Source of the DNA: Bacteroides caecimuris
Lineage (GTDB): Bacteria; Bacteroidota; Bacteroidia; Bacteroidales; Bacteroidaceae
DNA length: 64,000 nucleotides
NCBI RefSeq assembly: GCF_001688725.2
Contig: NZ_CP015401.2
Coordinates: 3,038,001-3,102,000 of the forward strand
Direction: 5' to 3'
The notes beneath the pieces are model-generated. The model saw only the letters and a list, made by a program, of their open reading frames with translations. It did no database searches and was not told the DNA's origin. The translations under genes and the position numbers were made by a program. Below are positions 17,995 to 26,992 of this stretch, one piece after another. How positions within the stretch are numbered: position 1 is the first letter of the stretch; the number at the start of each line of letters is the position of its first letter.

Positions 17995-20133
17995 TTAGTC
18001 GTCTTTTTCGTTTAGCCAATCGTAGAAAGTGTATTGGGCTCGGACAGCAGATGTGCCAGGTGTTCTTTTTTTAAATATGTTTTGCAGCTTATCATCTACC
18101 CAACATGCTTTTTGATTGTCAGCGAGTTGGATGTCGAGCATTTCGATCAGGCTGTCACGCAGGTCGGGGACAAGAACGGGGGTGATGGCTTCGATGCGGC
18201 GGTAGAGGTTACGGCGCATCCAGTCGGGAGAGCCCATGAATACTTTGGGGCTGCCGTCGTTGCCGAAGTACCAAATGCGGGCGTGTTCGAGGAAGCTATC
18301 CACAATACGGGTGACACGGATATTACGACTGTATGACTGTCCGGGGATGAGGCAACAGATACCCCGGACGATAAGATCGATTTGTACACCGTGTTCGGAG
18401 GCTCCGTAGAGGCGGTCTATCATGGCAGGGTCTTGGAGGGCGTTCATTTTTAGGATGATGCGTCCTTTCTTGCCTTCGTCTGCGAGGGATATTTCGCGGT
18501 CGATCAGGCGGTTCAATTCGGGAATGAGGTTGAAACGGGCTACCAAAAGGGTGGTGAACTTCGGGTCTTCTTTTCCTTGCAGGGTACGGAAGAGGTTATA
18601 GAGGTCGGCCACTATCTCTTTGCGACAGGTGAAAAGACCGCAATCGGCGTAAAGGGTGGCGGTTTTTTCGTTAAAGTTGCCGGTACTGATGTAGGCGTAG
18701 CTGGGGATTTTCTCACCGTTTAATCCGCGACGACGGATCAGGGCTACTTTGGCGTGCACTTTCAAACCAGGGATGCTGTAGATTATCTTGATACCGGCGG
18801 CTTGCATCATTTCGGCGGTGGCAAGGTTGTTTTCTTCATCAAAGCGGGCTTTCAGTTCCACAAATACGGTAACTTTCTTGCCGTTTTGGGCGGCGGCTAT
18901 CAGGGTATTGATGACGGCGGAGTTTTCCGCTACGCGGTATTGAGTTACCATGATTTCGCGGGTTTCCGGGTTGTGCACGGCTTCATATAAGAAGTGGATA
19001 AAGTGCTCGAAAGAGTGATAAGGGTAATATAATAACAGATCCTTTTGGGCAACGTAATTGAAAATGGATTCTTTCTCATCGAGGACGGTCAGCTTCATCG
19101 GCTTCGGCTTTTCGAGACTATGAAGGGATTTGTTCGGATTGGGAAGATGACGCAGGTCTTCGAGGTTCAAATGTTTATCACCTGGGACAAGTTCGTCACG
19201 CTGAATACGGAAGGCATCCACAAGGAAATCCAGGAATTCAGAAGGCATAGCACGGTCATAAACAAAACGACAGACATCACCGATCTTGCGTTTCTTCACT
19301 TTCTTCTTGAGTTGGGCGACGAGATCGGCACTGCTGGCGCTGTCGTCAATCAGTATATCAGCATCACGGGAAATTTTGATGCAGTAGCTGGAATCAACGT
19401 CGTAACCAGGGAAGATCAGGTTGAGGTTTGCCTTGATGATGTCTTCGGTAAACATCAAATAATGATTTTTCTCGCGAGACGGAAGTTCGATGAAGCGGGG
19501 CACTTTGGCGTAAGGCTGCTTCATCACAAAATAAAGAGGTTGTCGGAAGTCTGTTACATTTCTTTCATTTATGCACTCTCCTGCATATTTTTCTATATTT
19601 TCTTTAGTTTCTTCTCCTTTGTTTTCTTCTTCTTTCTTCGGATAGACTCGTATTGCCAGGTAAAGGCGGTTATCCCGTAGGAAGGAGACAATTTTATCTT
19701 TGGATACAGGCACAGGTTGCAGGTAGGGAAAGATTTCCTCCTGGAAAAAGTCTTTGATAAACTGTTGATGGAACGGTTCTACATGATTGTCCTGATAAAA
19801 AATGATATGATTTTTGCGCAGGGCAGGCAGTATTTTTTGTTCATAGATGCGTACACGGTCATCCAGCTGGCGGGTGACTTCTTTATTTATTTCCTCTACC
19901 AGTTCGCGAGCTGACTGTACGGTTTCTTCATCGCTTTCCGTAGCGCCGGAAGCAACAGCTTTATGGTCGGCTACACGGATTTTGTAAAACTCTTCGAGGT
20001 TGGAAGAGTAGATAGAGATGAAGTTGATACGTTCGTAAAGCGGCAGACGCTCGTCCAGAGCCTCCAACAATACGCGGTAATTGAATGAGAGCCAACTTAT
20101 ATCTCGCTTGAAATAATTATATTTGCTTTCCAT
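17995..20133 (-). CDS. ppk1: Polyphosphate kinase 1
   Basis: A 712-residue PPK1 with all parts: N-terminal helical domain (RDISWLSFNYRVLLEAL, FISIYSSNLEEFYKIRV), middle domain with a charged insert near 166-190, and two PLD-like catalytic domains. The autophosphorylated His is His460 in GLKVHAKVALI; the second conserved His is His617 in FLEHARIWYF. It polymerises the gamma phosphate of ATP to polyphosphate at the membrane or cytoplasm. The promoter at 20151-20181 gives a very short leader (~10 nt). It is divergent from the phosphoesterase gene at 20189, with a shared 55 bp promoter region. Confidence 0.95.
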   Translation of the reverse strand: MESKYNYFKRDISWLSFNYRVLLEALDERLPLYERINFISIYSSNLEEFYKIRVADHKAVASGATESDEETVQSARELVEEINKEVTRQLDDRVRIYEQKILPALRKNHIIFYQDNHVEPFHQQFIKDFFQEEIFPYLQPVPVSKDKIVSFLRDNRLYLAIRVYPKKEEENKGEETKENIEKYAGECINERNVTDFRQPLYFVMKQPYAKVPRFIELPSREKNHYLMFTEDIIKANLNLIFPGYDVDSSYCIKISRDADILIDDSASSADLVAQLKKKVKKRKIGDVCRFVYDRAMPSEFLDFLVDAFRIQRDELVPGDKHLNLEDLRHLPNPNKSLHSLEKPKPMKLTVLDEKESIFNYVAQKDLLLYYPYHSFEHFIHFLYEAVHNPETREIMVTQYRVAENSAVINTLIAAAQNGKKVTVFVELKARFDEENNLATAEMMQAAGIKIIYSIPGLKVHAKVALIRRRGLNGEKIPSYAYISTGNFNEKTATLYADCGLFTCRKEIVADLYNLFRTLQGKEDPKFTTLLVARFNLIPELNRLIDREISLADEGKKGRIILKMNALQDPAMIDRLYGASEHGVQIDLIVRGICCLIPGQSYSRNIRVTRIVDSFLEHARIWYFGNDGSPKVFMGSPDWMRRNLYRRIEAITPVLVPDLRDSLIEMLDIQLADNQKACWVDDKLQNIFKKRTPGTSAVRAQYTFYDWLNEKDD

Positions 20134-20150
20134 GTGCTTTAAGATTTTTC

Positions 20151-20181
20151 CAAATATAGTATCTTTGTGGGATTAAACAAA
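20151..20181. promoter_or_regulatory. Overlapping divergent promoters of ppk and the phosphoesterase gene
   Basis: For ppk (minus): -33 TTTG at 20178-20181 and -7 TATATTTG at 20151-20158, spacing 19 bp. For the plus-strand gene: -7 TATCTTTG at 20160-20167, inside the ppk promoter spacer. The two polymerases could not bind at once, so the genes may be mutually exclusive at initiation; this is inferred. Confidence 0.7.
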
Positions 20182-20188
20182 GAATTTT

Positions 20189-20683
20189 ATGACAAGAATT
20201 GGATTATTATCTGATACTCACGCTTACTGGGATGAGAAATACCTGAAATATTTTGAGCCGTGCGACGAAATCTGGCACGCCGGAGACATCGGTTCATTGG
20301 AAGTAGCAGAAAAGTTAGCCGCATTCCGTCCATTCCGGGCGGTATATGGTAACATTGACGGACAAGAAATCAGAAAACTGTATCCTCAAATAAATCGTTT
20401 CACGGTGGATGGTGCGGAAGTACTGATAAAACATATCGGCGGTTATCCGGGGAAGTATGATCCTTCCATCATCGGTAGTCTGATGACGCGACCGCCCAAG
20501 CTTTTTATCAGCGGACATTCGCATATATTAAAGGTGAAGTATGATAAAACGCTGGATATGTTACATATCAATCCGGGAGCTGCAGGTATGTCTGGTTTCC
20601 ATAAGGTGCGGACTTTGGTGCGTTTTGTTATCAATCAAGGAGCGTTTCAAGACTTGGAAGTTATCGAACTGGCGGACAAATAA
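20189..20683 (+). CDS. YfcE-like metallophosphoesterase
   Basis: A 164-residue calcineurin-like phosphoesterase of the YfcE/MJ0936 family, full length for it. Metal-binding motifs in order: GLLSDTHAYWD (5-15), WHAGDIG (29-35), VYGNID (near 52), and SGHSH with INPGA. Such enzymes hydrolyse phosphodiesters with two metals; the natural substrate is usually unknown. Its promoter overlaps that of ppk. Confidence 0.85.
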   Translation: MTRIGLLSDTHAYWDEKYLKYFEPCDEIWHAGDIGSLEVAEKLAAFRPFRAVYGNIDGQEIRKLYPQINRFTVDGAEVLIKHIGGYPGKYDPSIIGSLMTRPPKLFISGHSHILKVKYDKTLDMLHINPGAAGMSGFHKVRTLVRFVINQGAFQDLEVIELADK

Positions 20684-20718
20684 AATAAATGTCCCTGACT
20701 GAAAAATTATTTTAAAAT

Positions 20719-20749
20719 TTTGCCACGTCGGAATTCTTTCCGACCTTTG
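20719..20749 (+). promoter_or_regulatory. Promoter of the rmlAB genes
   Basis: TTTG at 20719-20722 and GACCTTTG at 20742-20749, spacing 19 bp. The -7 box has G instead of T in the first position. The rmlA ATG is at 20779. Confidence 0.6.
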
Positions 20750-20778
20750 CACACTGTTAATGAATAACTCAGACGAAC

Positions 20779-21648
20779 ATGAAAGGAATTATTCTGGCCG
20801 GTGGTAGTGCCACCCGACTTTATCCGCTTTCCAAAGCGATTTCCAAACAAATCATGCCTGTATATGACAAGCCGATGATTTACTATCCATTGTCGACACT
20901 GATGTTGGCAGGAATACGCGAAGTGCTGATTATTTCGACTCCACGTGACTTGCCTATGTTCCGGGACTTGCTGGGAACGGGTGAGGAGTTGGGTATGTCT
21001 TTCTCCTACAAAATACAGGAACAACCTAACGGACTGGCACAGGCTTTCGTATTGGGAGCCGATTTCCTGAACGGCGAACCAGGCTGTCTGATTCTTGGGG
21101 ATAATATGTTTTACGGGCAAGGCTTCTCTGCCATGCTCCGCCGGGCTGCCAATATAGAAAAAGGTGCCTGCATCTTCGGCTACTATGTAAAAGACCCGCG
21201 CGCATACGGTGTAGTGGAATTTAACGAACAAGGGAAAGTTATTTCGCTGGAAGAAAAACCGGAAATGCCGAAAAGTAATTACGCTGTTCCCGGACTCTAT
21301 TTCTATGATGCCAGTGTGACGGAAAAAGCGGCAGCTCTTCGTCCTTCAGCACGTGGAGAATATGAGATTACAGACCTGAATCGCCTGTATCTGGAAGAAG
21401 GCACATTGAAAGTGGAACTCTTCGGACGCGGATTCGCATGGCTGGATACGGGTAACTGCGACAGTCTGCTGGAAGCATCCAACTTCGTGGCTACTATTCA
21501 GAACCGGCAAGGTTTCTACGTCAGCTGTATTGAAGAAATCGCCTGGCGTCAGGGATGGATTCCAACAGAGCAATTGCTTCTGCTAGGTCAACAACTCGAA
21601 AAGACCAAGTATGGAAAGTATCTCATCGAATTGGCAAAACAATCCTAA
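20779..21648 (+). CDS. rmlA: Glucose-1-phosphate thymidylyltransferase
   Basis: A 289-residue RmlA with the nucleotidyltransferase signature LAGGSATRLYPLSKAISKQI at 6-25, then MPVYDKPMIYYPLSTLMLAG, LGDNMFYGQGF and WLDTGNCDSLLEASNF. It makes dTDP-glucose from dTTP and glucose-1-phosphate, the first step to dTDP-L-rhamnose and other deoxysugars for surface polysaccharides. rmlB follows after 22 bp. rmlC and rmlD are not nearby, so this may be the housekeeping pair outside a capsule locus. Confidence 0.95.
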   Translation: MKGIILAGGSATRLYPLSKAISKQIMPVYDKPMIYYPLSTLMLAGIREVLIISTPRDLPMFRDLLGTGEELGMSFSYKIQEQPNGLAQAFVLGADFLNGEPGCLILGDNMFYGQGFSAMLRRAANIEKGACIFGYYVKDPRAYGVVEFNEQGKVISLEEKPEMPKSNYAVPGLYFYDASVTEKAAALRPSARGEYEITDLNRLYLEEGTLKVELFGRGFAWLDTGNCDSLLEASNFVATIQNRQGFYVSCIEEIAWRQGWIPTEQLLLLGQQLEKTKYGKYLIELAKQS

Positions 21649-21670
21649 AATCAACATAATAGAATAAAAT

Positions 21671-22807
21671 ATGAAAACTTATCTAGTGACCGGTGCCGCA
21701 GGATTTATCGGTGCGAATTACATCAAATACATCTTGGCCAAACATAACGACATCAAAGTCGTGATATTGGATGCCTTGACGTATGCAGGTAACTTAGGAA
21801 CGATTGCCAAAGACATTGACAACGAACGCTGCGTCTTTATCAAAGGAGACATTTGCAGCCGTGATGTGGTAGATGGTCTTTTTGCTGAGTATCGTTTTGA
21901 TTATGTAGTGAATTTCGCTGCCGAAAGTCACGTTGACCGCAGCATTGAAAATCCGCAACTGTTTCTGATGACCAACATTCTCGGAACACAGAACCTATTG
22001 GATTGTGCACGCCGCGCATGGGTAATGGGAAAAGATGAACAAGGATACCCTACCTGGAGAAAAGGTGTACGCTATCATCAAGTATCCACCGACGAAGTGT
22101 ATGGTTCACTGGGAGCCGAAGGGTATTTCACTGAAGCAACACCGCTTTGTCCTCACAGCCCGTACAGTGCCTCTAAGACTAGCGCAGACATGGTAGTGAT
22201 GGCTTACCATGATACTTATAAAATGCCGGTAACAATTACCCGCTGCTCAAACAACTATGGTCCGTACCACTTCCCGGAAAAATTGATTCCGTTGATTATC
22301 AAGAATATCCTCGAAGGAAAACATCTCCCCGTCTACGGTGACGGCAGTAACGTACGCGACTGGCTTTATGTAGAAGATCACTGCAAAGCGATCGATCTCG
22401 TTGTACGTGAAGGTAAAGACGGAGAAGTCTACAACGTTGGCGGACATAACGAGAAGACAAACCTCGAAATCGTAAAACTGACTATTTCAACTATCCACCG
22501 TCTGATGACAGAGAAGCCCGAATATCGCCAGGTTCTCAAAAAGAAAGTGAAAGACGAAAACGGAAATATTTCGATCGACTGGATCAACGAAGATCTGATT
22601 ACGTTCGTTAAAGACCGCTTGGGACATGACCAACGTTACGCCATCGATCCTACAAAGATTACAAATGCTTTAGGATGGTATCCCGAAACAAAATTCGAAG
22701 TTGGTATCGTAAAAACAATCGAATGGTACTTGGCCAACCAGGCTTGGGTGGAAGAAGTTACCAGCGGAGATTATCAGGGTTACTACGAAAAGATGTACGG
22801 GAAATGA
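21671..22807 (+). CDS. rmlB: dTDP-glucose 4,6-dehydratase
   Basis: A 378-residue extended SDR. The NAD-binding TGAAGFIGANYI is at 7-18, STDEVYGSLG carries the catalytic Asp/Glu pair, and YSASKTSAD has the Tyr-Lys pair. It converts dTDP-glucose to dTDP-4-keto-6-deoxyglucose. It is slightly longer than most RmlB (~355) because of an insert near 270-305 (KKKVKDENGNISIDW). It ends 3 bp before the convergent menA stop codon, with no terminator between them. Confidence 0.95.
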   Translation: MKTYLVTGAAGFIGANYIKYILAKHNDIKVVILDALTYAGNLGTIAKDIDNERCVFIKGDICSRDVVDGLFAEYRFDYVVNFAAESHVDRSIENPQLFLMTNILGTQNLLDCARRAWVMGKDEQGYPTWRKGVRYHQVSTDEVYGSLGAEGYFTEATPLCPHSPYSASKTSADMVVMAYHDTYKMPVTITRCSNNYGPYHFPEKLIPLIIKNILEGKHLPVYGDGSNVRDWLYVEDHCKAIDLVVREGKDGEVYNVGGHNEKTNLEIVKLTISTIHRLMTEKPEYRQVLKKKVKDENGNISIDWINEDLITFVKDRLGHDQRYAIDPTKITNALGWYPETKFEVGIVKTIEWYLANQAWVEEVTSGDYQGYYEKMYGK

Positions 22808-22810
22808 TTC

Positions 22811-23704
22811 TCAACTTACCAACATTCCTATTGCAATAAGAACACCCATAAACAGCATATTACGCGAGGTCTCGCCTAATATGCTGTTCAATTTTTTACC
22901 ACTATATATTTTCACCATCCGTTTCCAGGTGAGGAAATGAGGAATCAAATAGAGTTGCGGAAGAAGAGCGGCTAAAAAATGCCCTTCACGAAGGAAACAT
23001 AGACAGAGAAGAGAAGCTGTAACACCCAACATCAAATAAAAATAGCGGCCGAACTTCTCACCGAAACGAACGATTACTGTTCTTTTTCCACTGCGCGCAT
23101 CCGCTTCCCGGTCACGGTAGTTATTGACTACCAGCAGCGTATCAATCAATAGTCCACAAGTCAGAGAGGCGATAGTGACATCCGGCGTCCATGTTAGCGC
23201 TTGCACGTAATATGTTCCGCCAACAGGCACAAATCCGAAGAAGACAATCACCAGTACATCTCCCCAGCCGTTGTAAGAAAGAGGATAAGGGCCAGTGGTA
23301 TAAAGAAAGGCGAATAATACACAAAGCACTCCTACGACAATCAGTTCCCATCCGGCAAAGAAAAGTAATGTGCAACCGATAAGACAGGCAAGAACAACCG
23401 TAATAATAATCCCGGTTTTCATCGCTTGCGGAGAAATCCATCCCTGTGCACAAGCACGTTCGGGTCCCAAGCGATCTTCCCGGTCTGTCCCTTTAAGGAA
23501 GTCGAAAAGGTCGTTAATGAAATTAGCGGCAATTTGCATCAAACTTGCAAACAGACAGCAAATCAGTGCCGGCAACCAATGAAAATGCCCGTCCATTGCA
23601 GCGAGAGCTGTACCTATCAAAACAGGGGTAACGGCTCCTGTAAGAGTTTTGGGACGTGCAGCTAATATCCATGCTTGTAGCGAGTTATGCTTTACTTCTT
23701 CCAT
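22811..23704 (-). CDS. menA: 1,4-dihydroxy-2-naphthoate polyprenyltransferase
   Basis: A 297-residue UbiA-family membrane protein with about eight or nine membrane segments. The prenyl-diphosphate/Mg motifs NFINDLFDFLKGTDREDR and NNYRDREADARSGKRT are present. It attaches the isoprenoid tail to DHNA to give demethylmenaquinone, needed for anaerobic fumarate respiration. The start at 23704 (MEEVKHNSLQAWILAARPKT) fits the family. It converges on rmlB with a 3 bp gap. Confidence 0.92.
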   Translation of the reverse strand: MEEVKHNSLQAWILAARPKTLTGAVTPVLIGTALAAMDGHFHWLPALICCLFASLMQIAANFINDLFDFLKGTDREDRLGPERACAQGWISPQAMKTGIIITVVLACLIGCTLLFFAGWELIVVGVLCVLFAFLYTTGPYPLSYNGWGDVLVIVFFGFVPVGGTYYVQALTWTPDVTIASLTCGLLIDTLLVVNNYRDREADARSGKRTVIVRFGEKFGRYFYLMLGVTASLLCLCFLREGHFLAALLPQLYLIPHFLTWKRMVKIYSGKKLNSILGETSRNMLFMGVLIAIGMLVS

Positions 23705-24018
23705 AGTGTTCTGTTTTTAGATCTTTCCTGCTGTTGCGTTCTGCTTCTTCCATGCTGTTATCTTCTTGCTGTTTTTGTACTTTTATATCCCATAAAAAGT
23801 TTTCGGGCACAAAATTATATGATAATCTTGAGATTCTCACACCGACAAGACAAAGAAATGCTTTTTCTTTAGAGGAAAGATAACACTATTTGGGAAATAT
23901 ACTCTATTACTTTTACCTCACATCCCAGTAGAGAGAATACACATTGCCATTTACGGGAATAAGAACGGGCAAATAATATGAAATTGACTTTCTTCATATT
24001 TTTTGAGAAGGACAATGG
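23705..24018. other. Intergenic stretch between menA and the secreted hypothetical gene
   Basis: About 310 bp without a gene. A minus-strand TAATTTTG (-7 type, 23810-23817) could serve menA, but no TTTG is placed correctly upstream. Nothing else is recognised. Confidence 0.4.
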
Positions 24019-24735
24019 TTATAAGTCTTCTCCGTTTGACCGATTATACTCGTTGTCATAAAACATCAGAATTTTGTATCTACCATATTGTTGATTAATC
24101 ATGAACCATACTGATTTTTTTAAAATTGTTTCCACGAATTCATTTGTAATTTGCACCAATTTTTCTCTATCTTCAATTTCCTCTATTGGATATTTTGAAA
24201 AAATATATTTCTGCATTTTTAATAGTTCAGCATTCCCCTGTACGCTCTTTTCAAATATATTCTGAATGCTATCCGGTAGAATATTTACGGATTCGATTAG
24301 GGCTGGTAATTGACAGTAAGAGGCCTCATATCGCTTATTATTGACTGTCATTTCATAAGATAGATCTTCATTTTCAGATAGAAAAAGATTGGAAGATGAG
24401 TACGATATATATCTATCATTCTTCTGAAACTGACGACATAGTTTGTTAAATCTTATTCTGATATCAGTTTCACCTGATGCTATTGCATCTTCAACCAAGA
24501 TCCGCCACACTTTATTGTTATTGGTTACTACACTCAAGTACACTTGACTACCATTAAATTCTCCTTCCAGTTGATCTAACGTACTATTGTATCGATATCC
24601 TTTTGCCTTCAGTTTTTGTATCATTTCCGATTTGCTGCCATCGACAGGGATACCAAGAAATTGTGTTACATCTTTTTGTGCATATAAAATAGTTGAAATA
24701 GTGAGTAGCATCACAATTGATAAAATCTTGTTCAT
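24019..24735 (-). CDS. Secreted hypothetical protein
   Basis: The ATG at 24735 gives 238 residues with a signal peptide (MNKILSIVMLLTISTILYAQ, cut after YAQ). An in-frame start at 24840 would add 35 residues without a signal and would run into the palindrome at 24784-24909, so it is rejected. The mature part starts KDVTQFLGIPVDGSKSEMIQ and has the look of Bacteroides periplasmic proteins with short repeated folds, but I do not recognise a family. It probably resides in the periplasm. Confidence 0.6.
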   Translation of the reverse strand: MNKILSIVMLLTISTILYAQKDVTQFLGIPVDGSKSEMIQKLKAKGYRYNSTLDQLEGEFNGSQVYLSVVTNNNKVWRILVEDAIASGETDIRIRFNKLCRQFQKNDRYISYSSSNLFLSENEDLSYEMTVNNKRYEASYCQLPALIESVNILPDSIQNIFEKSVQGNAELLKMQKYIFSKYPIEEIEDREKLVQITNEFVETILKKSVWFMINQQYGRYKILMFYDNEYNRSNGEDL

Positions 24736-24783
24736 TGTTATTTCTTGTTTATTAAGAAAGGCGTGCAACCATTCATAACTTGC

Positions 24784-24909
24784 CTTCATTTTGGTTACCG
24801 CCAAGTGACCACATCTCGTAACAAGTACAGAATAGTCCACGCCTTATGGGCGTGAACCTTCAGTCGACTTGTCCTCACGAGATGAATGTTTGGCGGTATT
24901 CAAATGAAG
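24784..24909. repeat. 126 bp imperfect palindrome
   Basis: Four nested pairs of arms: CTTCATTT...ACCGCCAA with TTGGCGGTATTCAAATGAAG; CATCTCGT with ACGAGATG; ACAAGT with ACTTGT; and CACGCC with GGCGTG around a 4-5 nt loop. The unpaired parts lie asymmetrically. It could form a long cruciform or RNA hairpin. No transposase is next to it, though an ISAs1 element lies 425 bp away. Confidence 0.75.
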
Positions 24910-24978
24910 GAGAACAAGAGCTAAAAGCTCAATTCAATATTTTCAAGTATGAACAGGAACGCTTTCCGTGATTATTAT

Positions 24979-25128
24979 TTATTTGTTTAATTCATTCTGT
25001 GGAAATCCTTTTGCAAAATTTGCAAATGCTTCCCAAATATCTGTTTCCTGTTTATTCAATTCATTCGCATACTGTTTTAAAGGGTTAATACTTACATTTC
25101 CGGCACAAAGATATTGAAAACGATGAAT
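24979..25128 (-). pseudogene. Possible C-terminal coding remnant
   Basis: A frame without a start codon reads NPLKQYANELNKQETDIWEA, then FANFAKGFPQNELNK and stop at 24979-24981. It has protein-like composition and is preceded by an in-frame stop. The origin is unknown. It may be the tail of a gene removed by rearrangement around the IS element. Confidence 0.3.
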
Positions 25129-25334
25129 TTATTCCATATTCAGCAGTGATAAATTGAATAGATGTGTTGCGAAACAGAGTTTTGTCGACTTATACGGTGC
25201 TGTAATTACGGGCAAGAGTATTAATAGATGAGAACTTGTCTATTAAAAGAAAACTTCTTCTCCATTAATTATAAACTTCTTTTCTCCTACTTCTAAAGTT
25301 CCAGCTGATTCATCATAAACTCTAAACGCAAGTT

Positions 25335-26655
25335 CAGGGCAAACGCATTATATTTTTATCTTATTTAATAGTTTGAACAAATATTCATCATTCCATCCTG
25401 CGTTTTTTCTTTTGGCTGCTACACTGCCCTTTGTTTCATCTTGTTTGATGATATAAAGGGCCATCTTATTAATTAAAGAAAAATTTTGCGCAGCATTACC
25501 TACTTTCCTTCCTGCGTCTTCTCTAAACGATACGTCTAACTGCCAATGTAGCCTGTTTTCTATATCCCAATGCGATCTTATAGCCTCTGAAATTTCTTTC
25601 GGTTTTAGCCCTAGTGAAGTAATGTAATATCTTTTTTCTACGGAAAGTTTTTTAGTGGCTACCTCCAGTCTTTCGGTACTAATTCTTACGATGGACTTGA
25701 CCCCCTCAAATTTATCTTTCAGCATTGATTCCATAATCTTTCCCGGGCTATAAACCAGACATTCACGAGTCTCAATTCTCCCATGAGAAACCTCCTCTGT
25801 GACATATTTTCCATAGTGTGAACGGTATACCGGCCGATCAATATCAACACCATCCATCTCGTCTAGCCAGCGTTCCACATCCATTAACCTGTTTTTTTGA
25901 TTGGCCTTTAATGCCAGAATATAGTCTGCATTATTTTCTATTATTACTTCGGCAATATCTGTTTGGCATGCAATAGCATCAATTGTCACTATGCAATCCT
26001 GCAAATCCAGAGATTTTATAAGAGAAGGAATAGCGGTGATTTCATTGCTTTTATCATCTACTTTTACCTGACCCATACTGATTCCATTGGAAACAGCCCA
26101 GGCACTAACCATATGAAGCTTGAATCCTTTTTTGCCAAAGGGATTGTCTTTGCTGCACTTACTTGCTCCACGAAGCATTTTACCGTCTATAGCAACAACC
26201 CCTTCATACTTACCACAAAGCTCAGATACCCAATCACGAAAGACCAATTCAAAATAACCGGGTTTGAGTAAACTGAAAAAACGATTGAAAGTGTCATGAC
26301 TTGGGATCTTTACTAAATCAGGAAAACGACGTTTAAAGAAGTCAAACTTACAAATACCGAACCGTTCTATTTCATTCCAGCTTTCACTTCCACAGATTAC
26401 AGCACACAAGGCTATATAAACGATGACTTCCAAAGAGTGTTCTTTTTTTCGGTCAATACGAGGATCTTCAAGTTGTTTACAAAGACTAATTAAGCTCATT
26501 TTAGGGTTTATTTTTGTTTAAATTCAATACAACAAAAATACAAATAAATAATTAATATACAAAATATTAATAGATTAATAATAAGACAAATAATAAAAAT
26601 GAAATATAGATAATAGTTGACTAATTGATAGACAAAATATAATGCGTCTGCCCTG
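25335..26655 (-). mobile_element. ISAs1-family insertion sequence, intact
   Basis: 1321 bp with 22 bp terminal inverted repeats: CAGGGCAAACGCATTATATT at the left and CAGGGCAGACGCATTATATT as the reverse complement of the right end, one mismatch. It is flanked by a 9 bp direct repeat ACGCAAGTT (25326-25334 and 26656-26664), the target duplication. It carries one intact transposase gene and is probably still mobile. A truncated copy lies at 43429-43897. Confidence 0.93.
25348..26499 (-). CDS. ISAs1-family transposase
   Basis: A 383-residue DDE transposase of the ISAs1 (H-repeat related) family. The N-terminal ~95 residues are the DDE-associated domain; catalytic positions appear in VAIDGKMLRGAS (Asp), VTIDAIACQ (Asp) and SHWDIENRLHWQLDVSFRED (Glu). 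The stop is only 13 bp from the left end of the element. The upstream 130 bp inside the element are very A/T-rich and hold the promoter. Confidence 0.95.
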   Translation of the reverse strand: MSLISLCKQLEDPRIDRKKEHSLEVIVYIALCAVICGSESWNEIERFGICKFDFFKRRFPDLVKIPSHDTFNRFFSLLKPGYFELVFRDWVSELCGKYEGVVAIDGKMLRGASKCSKDNPFGKKGFKLHMVSAWAVSNGISMGQVKVDDKSNEITAIPSLIKSLDLQDCIVTIDAIACQTDIAEVIIENNADYILALKANQKNRLMDVERWLDEMDGVDIDRPVYRSHYGKYVTEEVSHGRIETRECLVYSPGKIMESMLKDKFEGVKSIVRISTERLEVATKKLSVEKRYYITSLGLKPKEISEAIRSHWDIENRLHWQLDVSFREDAGRKVGNAAQNFSLINKMALYIIKQDETKGSVAAKRKNAGWNDEYLFKLLNKIKI

Positions 26656-26992
26656 ACGCAAGTTTTGTTTTTATAAACGAAGCTTGCAATTATAAAAATG
26701 AAGCTTGCATTTTTATAATCAAAGCTTGCGTTTATAGTTTATGATGAATGGAAGATAAGTTTTCTATCTGATGAGATGAAGTTTATAATTAATGAAACGG
26801 AAGTTTTTTATTAATAAACAGGAAGAGAAGTACCGCTTCCTATAAGAATCAGTAGTAGTGGACTGATTGAGAAGAAACGTACGAAAGTAACAGGTATGCA
26901 TAATCTGTCATCCGGTATAATCTTTTATTTTTTTGTCAGATATCAAATTAAAACACTTATCTTTGTTCTCTAATCATTAAAACCTCACGTTT

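Larger units (their letters stand above)
25245..26825. repeat. Palindromic HindIII-rich repeat A, split by ISAs1
   Basis: Joining the sequences left (25245-25334) and right (26665-26825) of the IS restores a near-palindrome: ATTAATTATAAACTTCTT ... CATAAACTCTAAACGCAAG ... AAGCTTGCGTTTATAG ... GAAGTTTATAATTAATG. The core has AAGCTT units alternating with TTATAAAAA. Related copies lie at 43069-43428 (B) and 56925-57336 (C). Confidence 0.7.

Noticed and set aside
24784..24909. attC-like integron site
   Set aside because: No RYYYAAC/GTTRRRY core sites and no integrase nearby.
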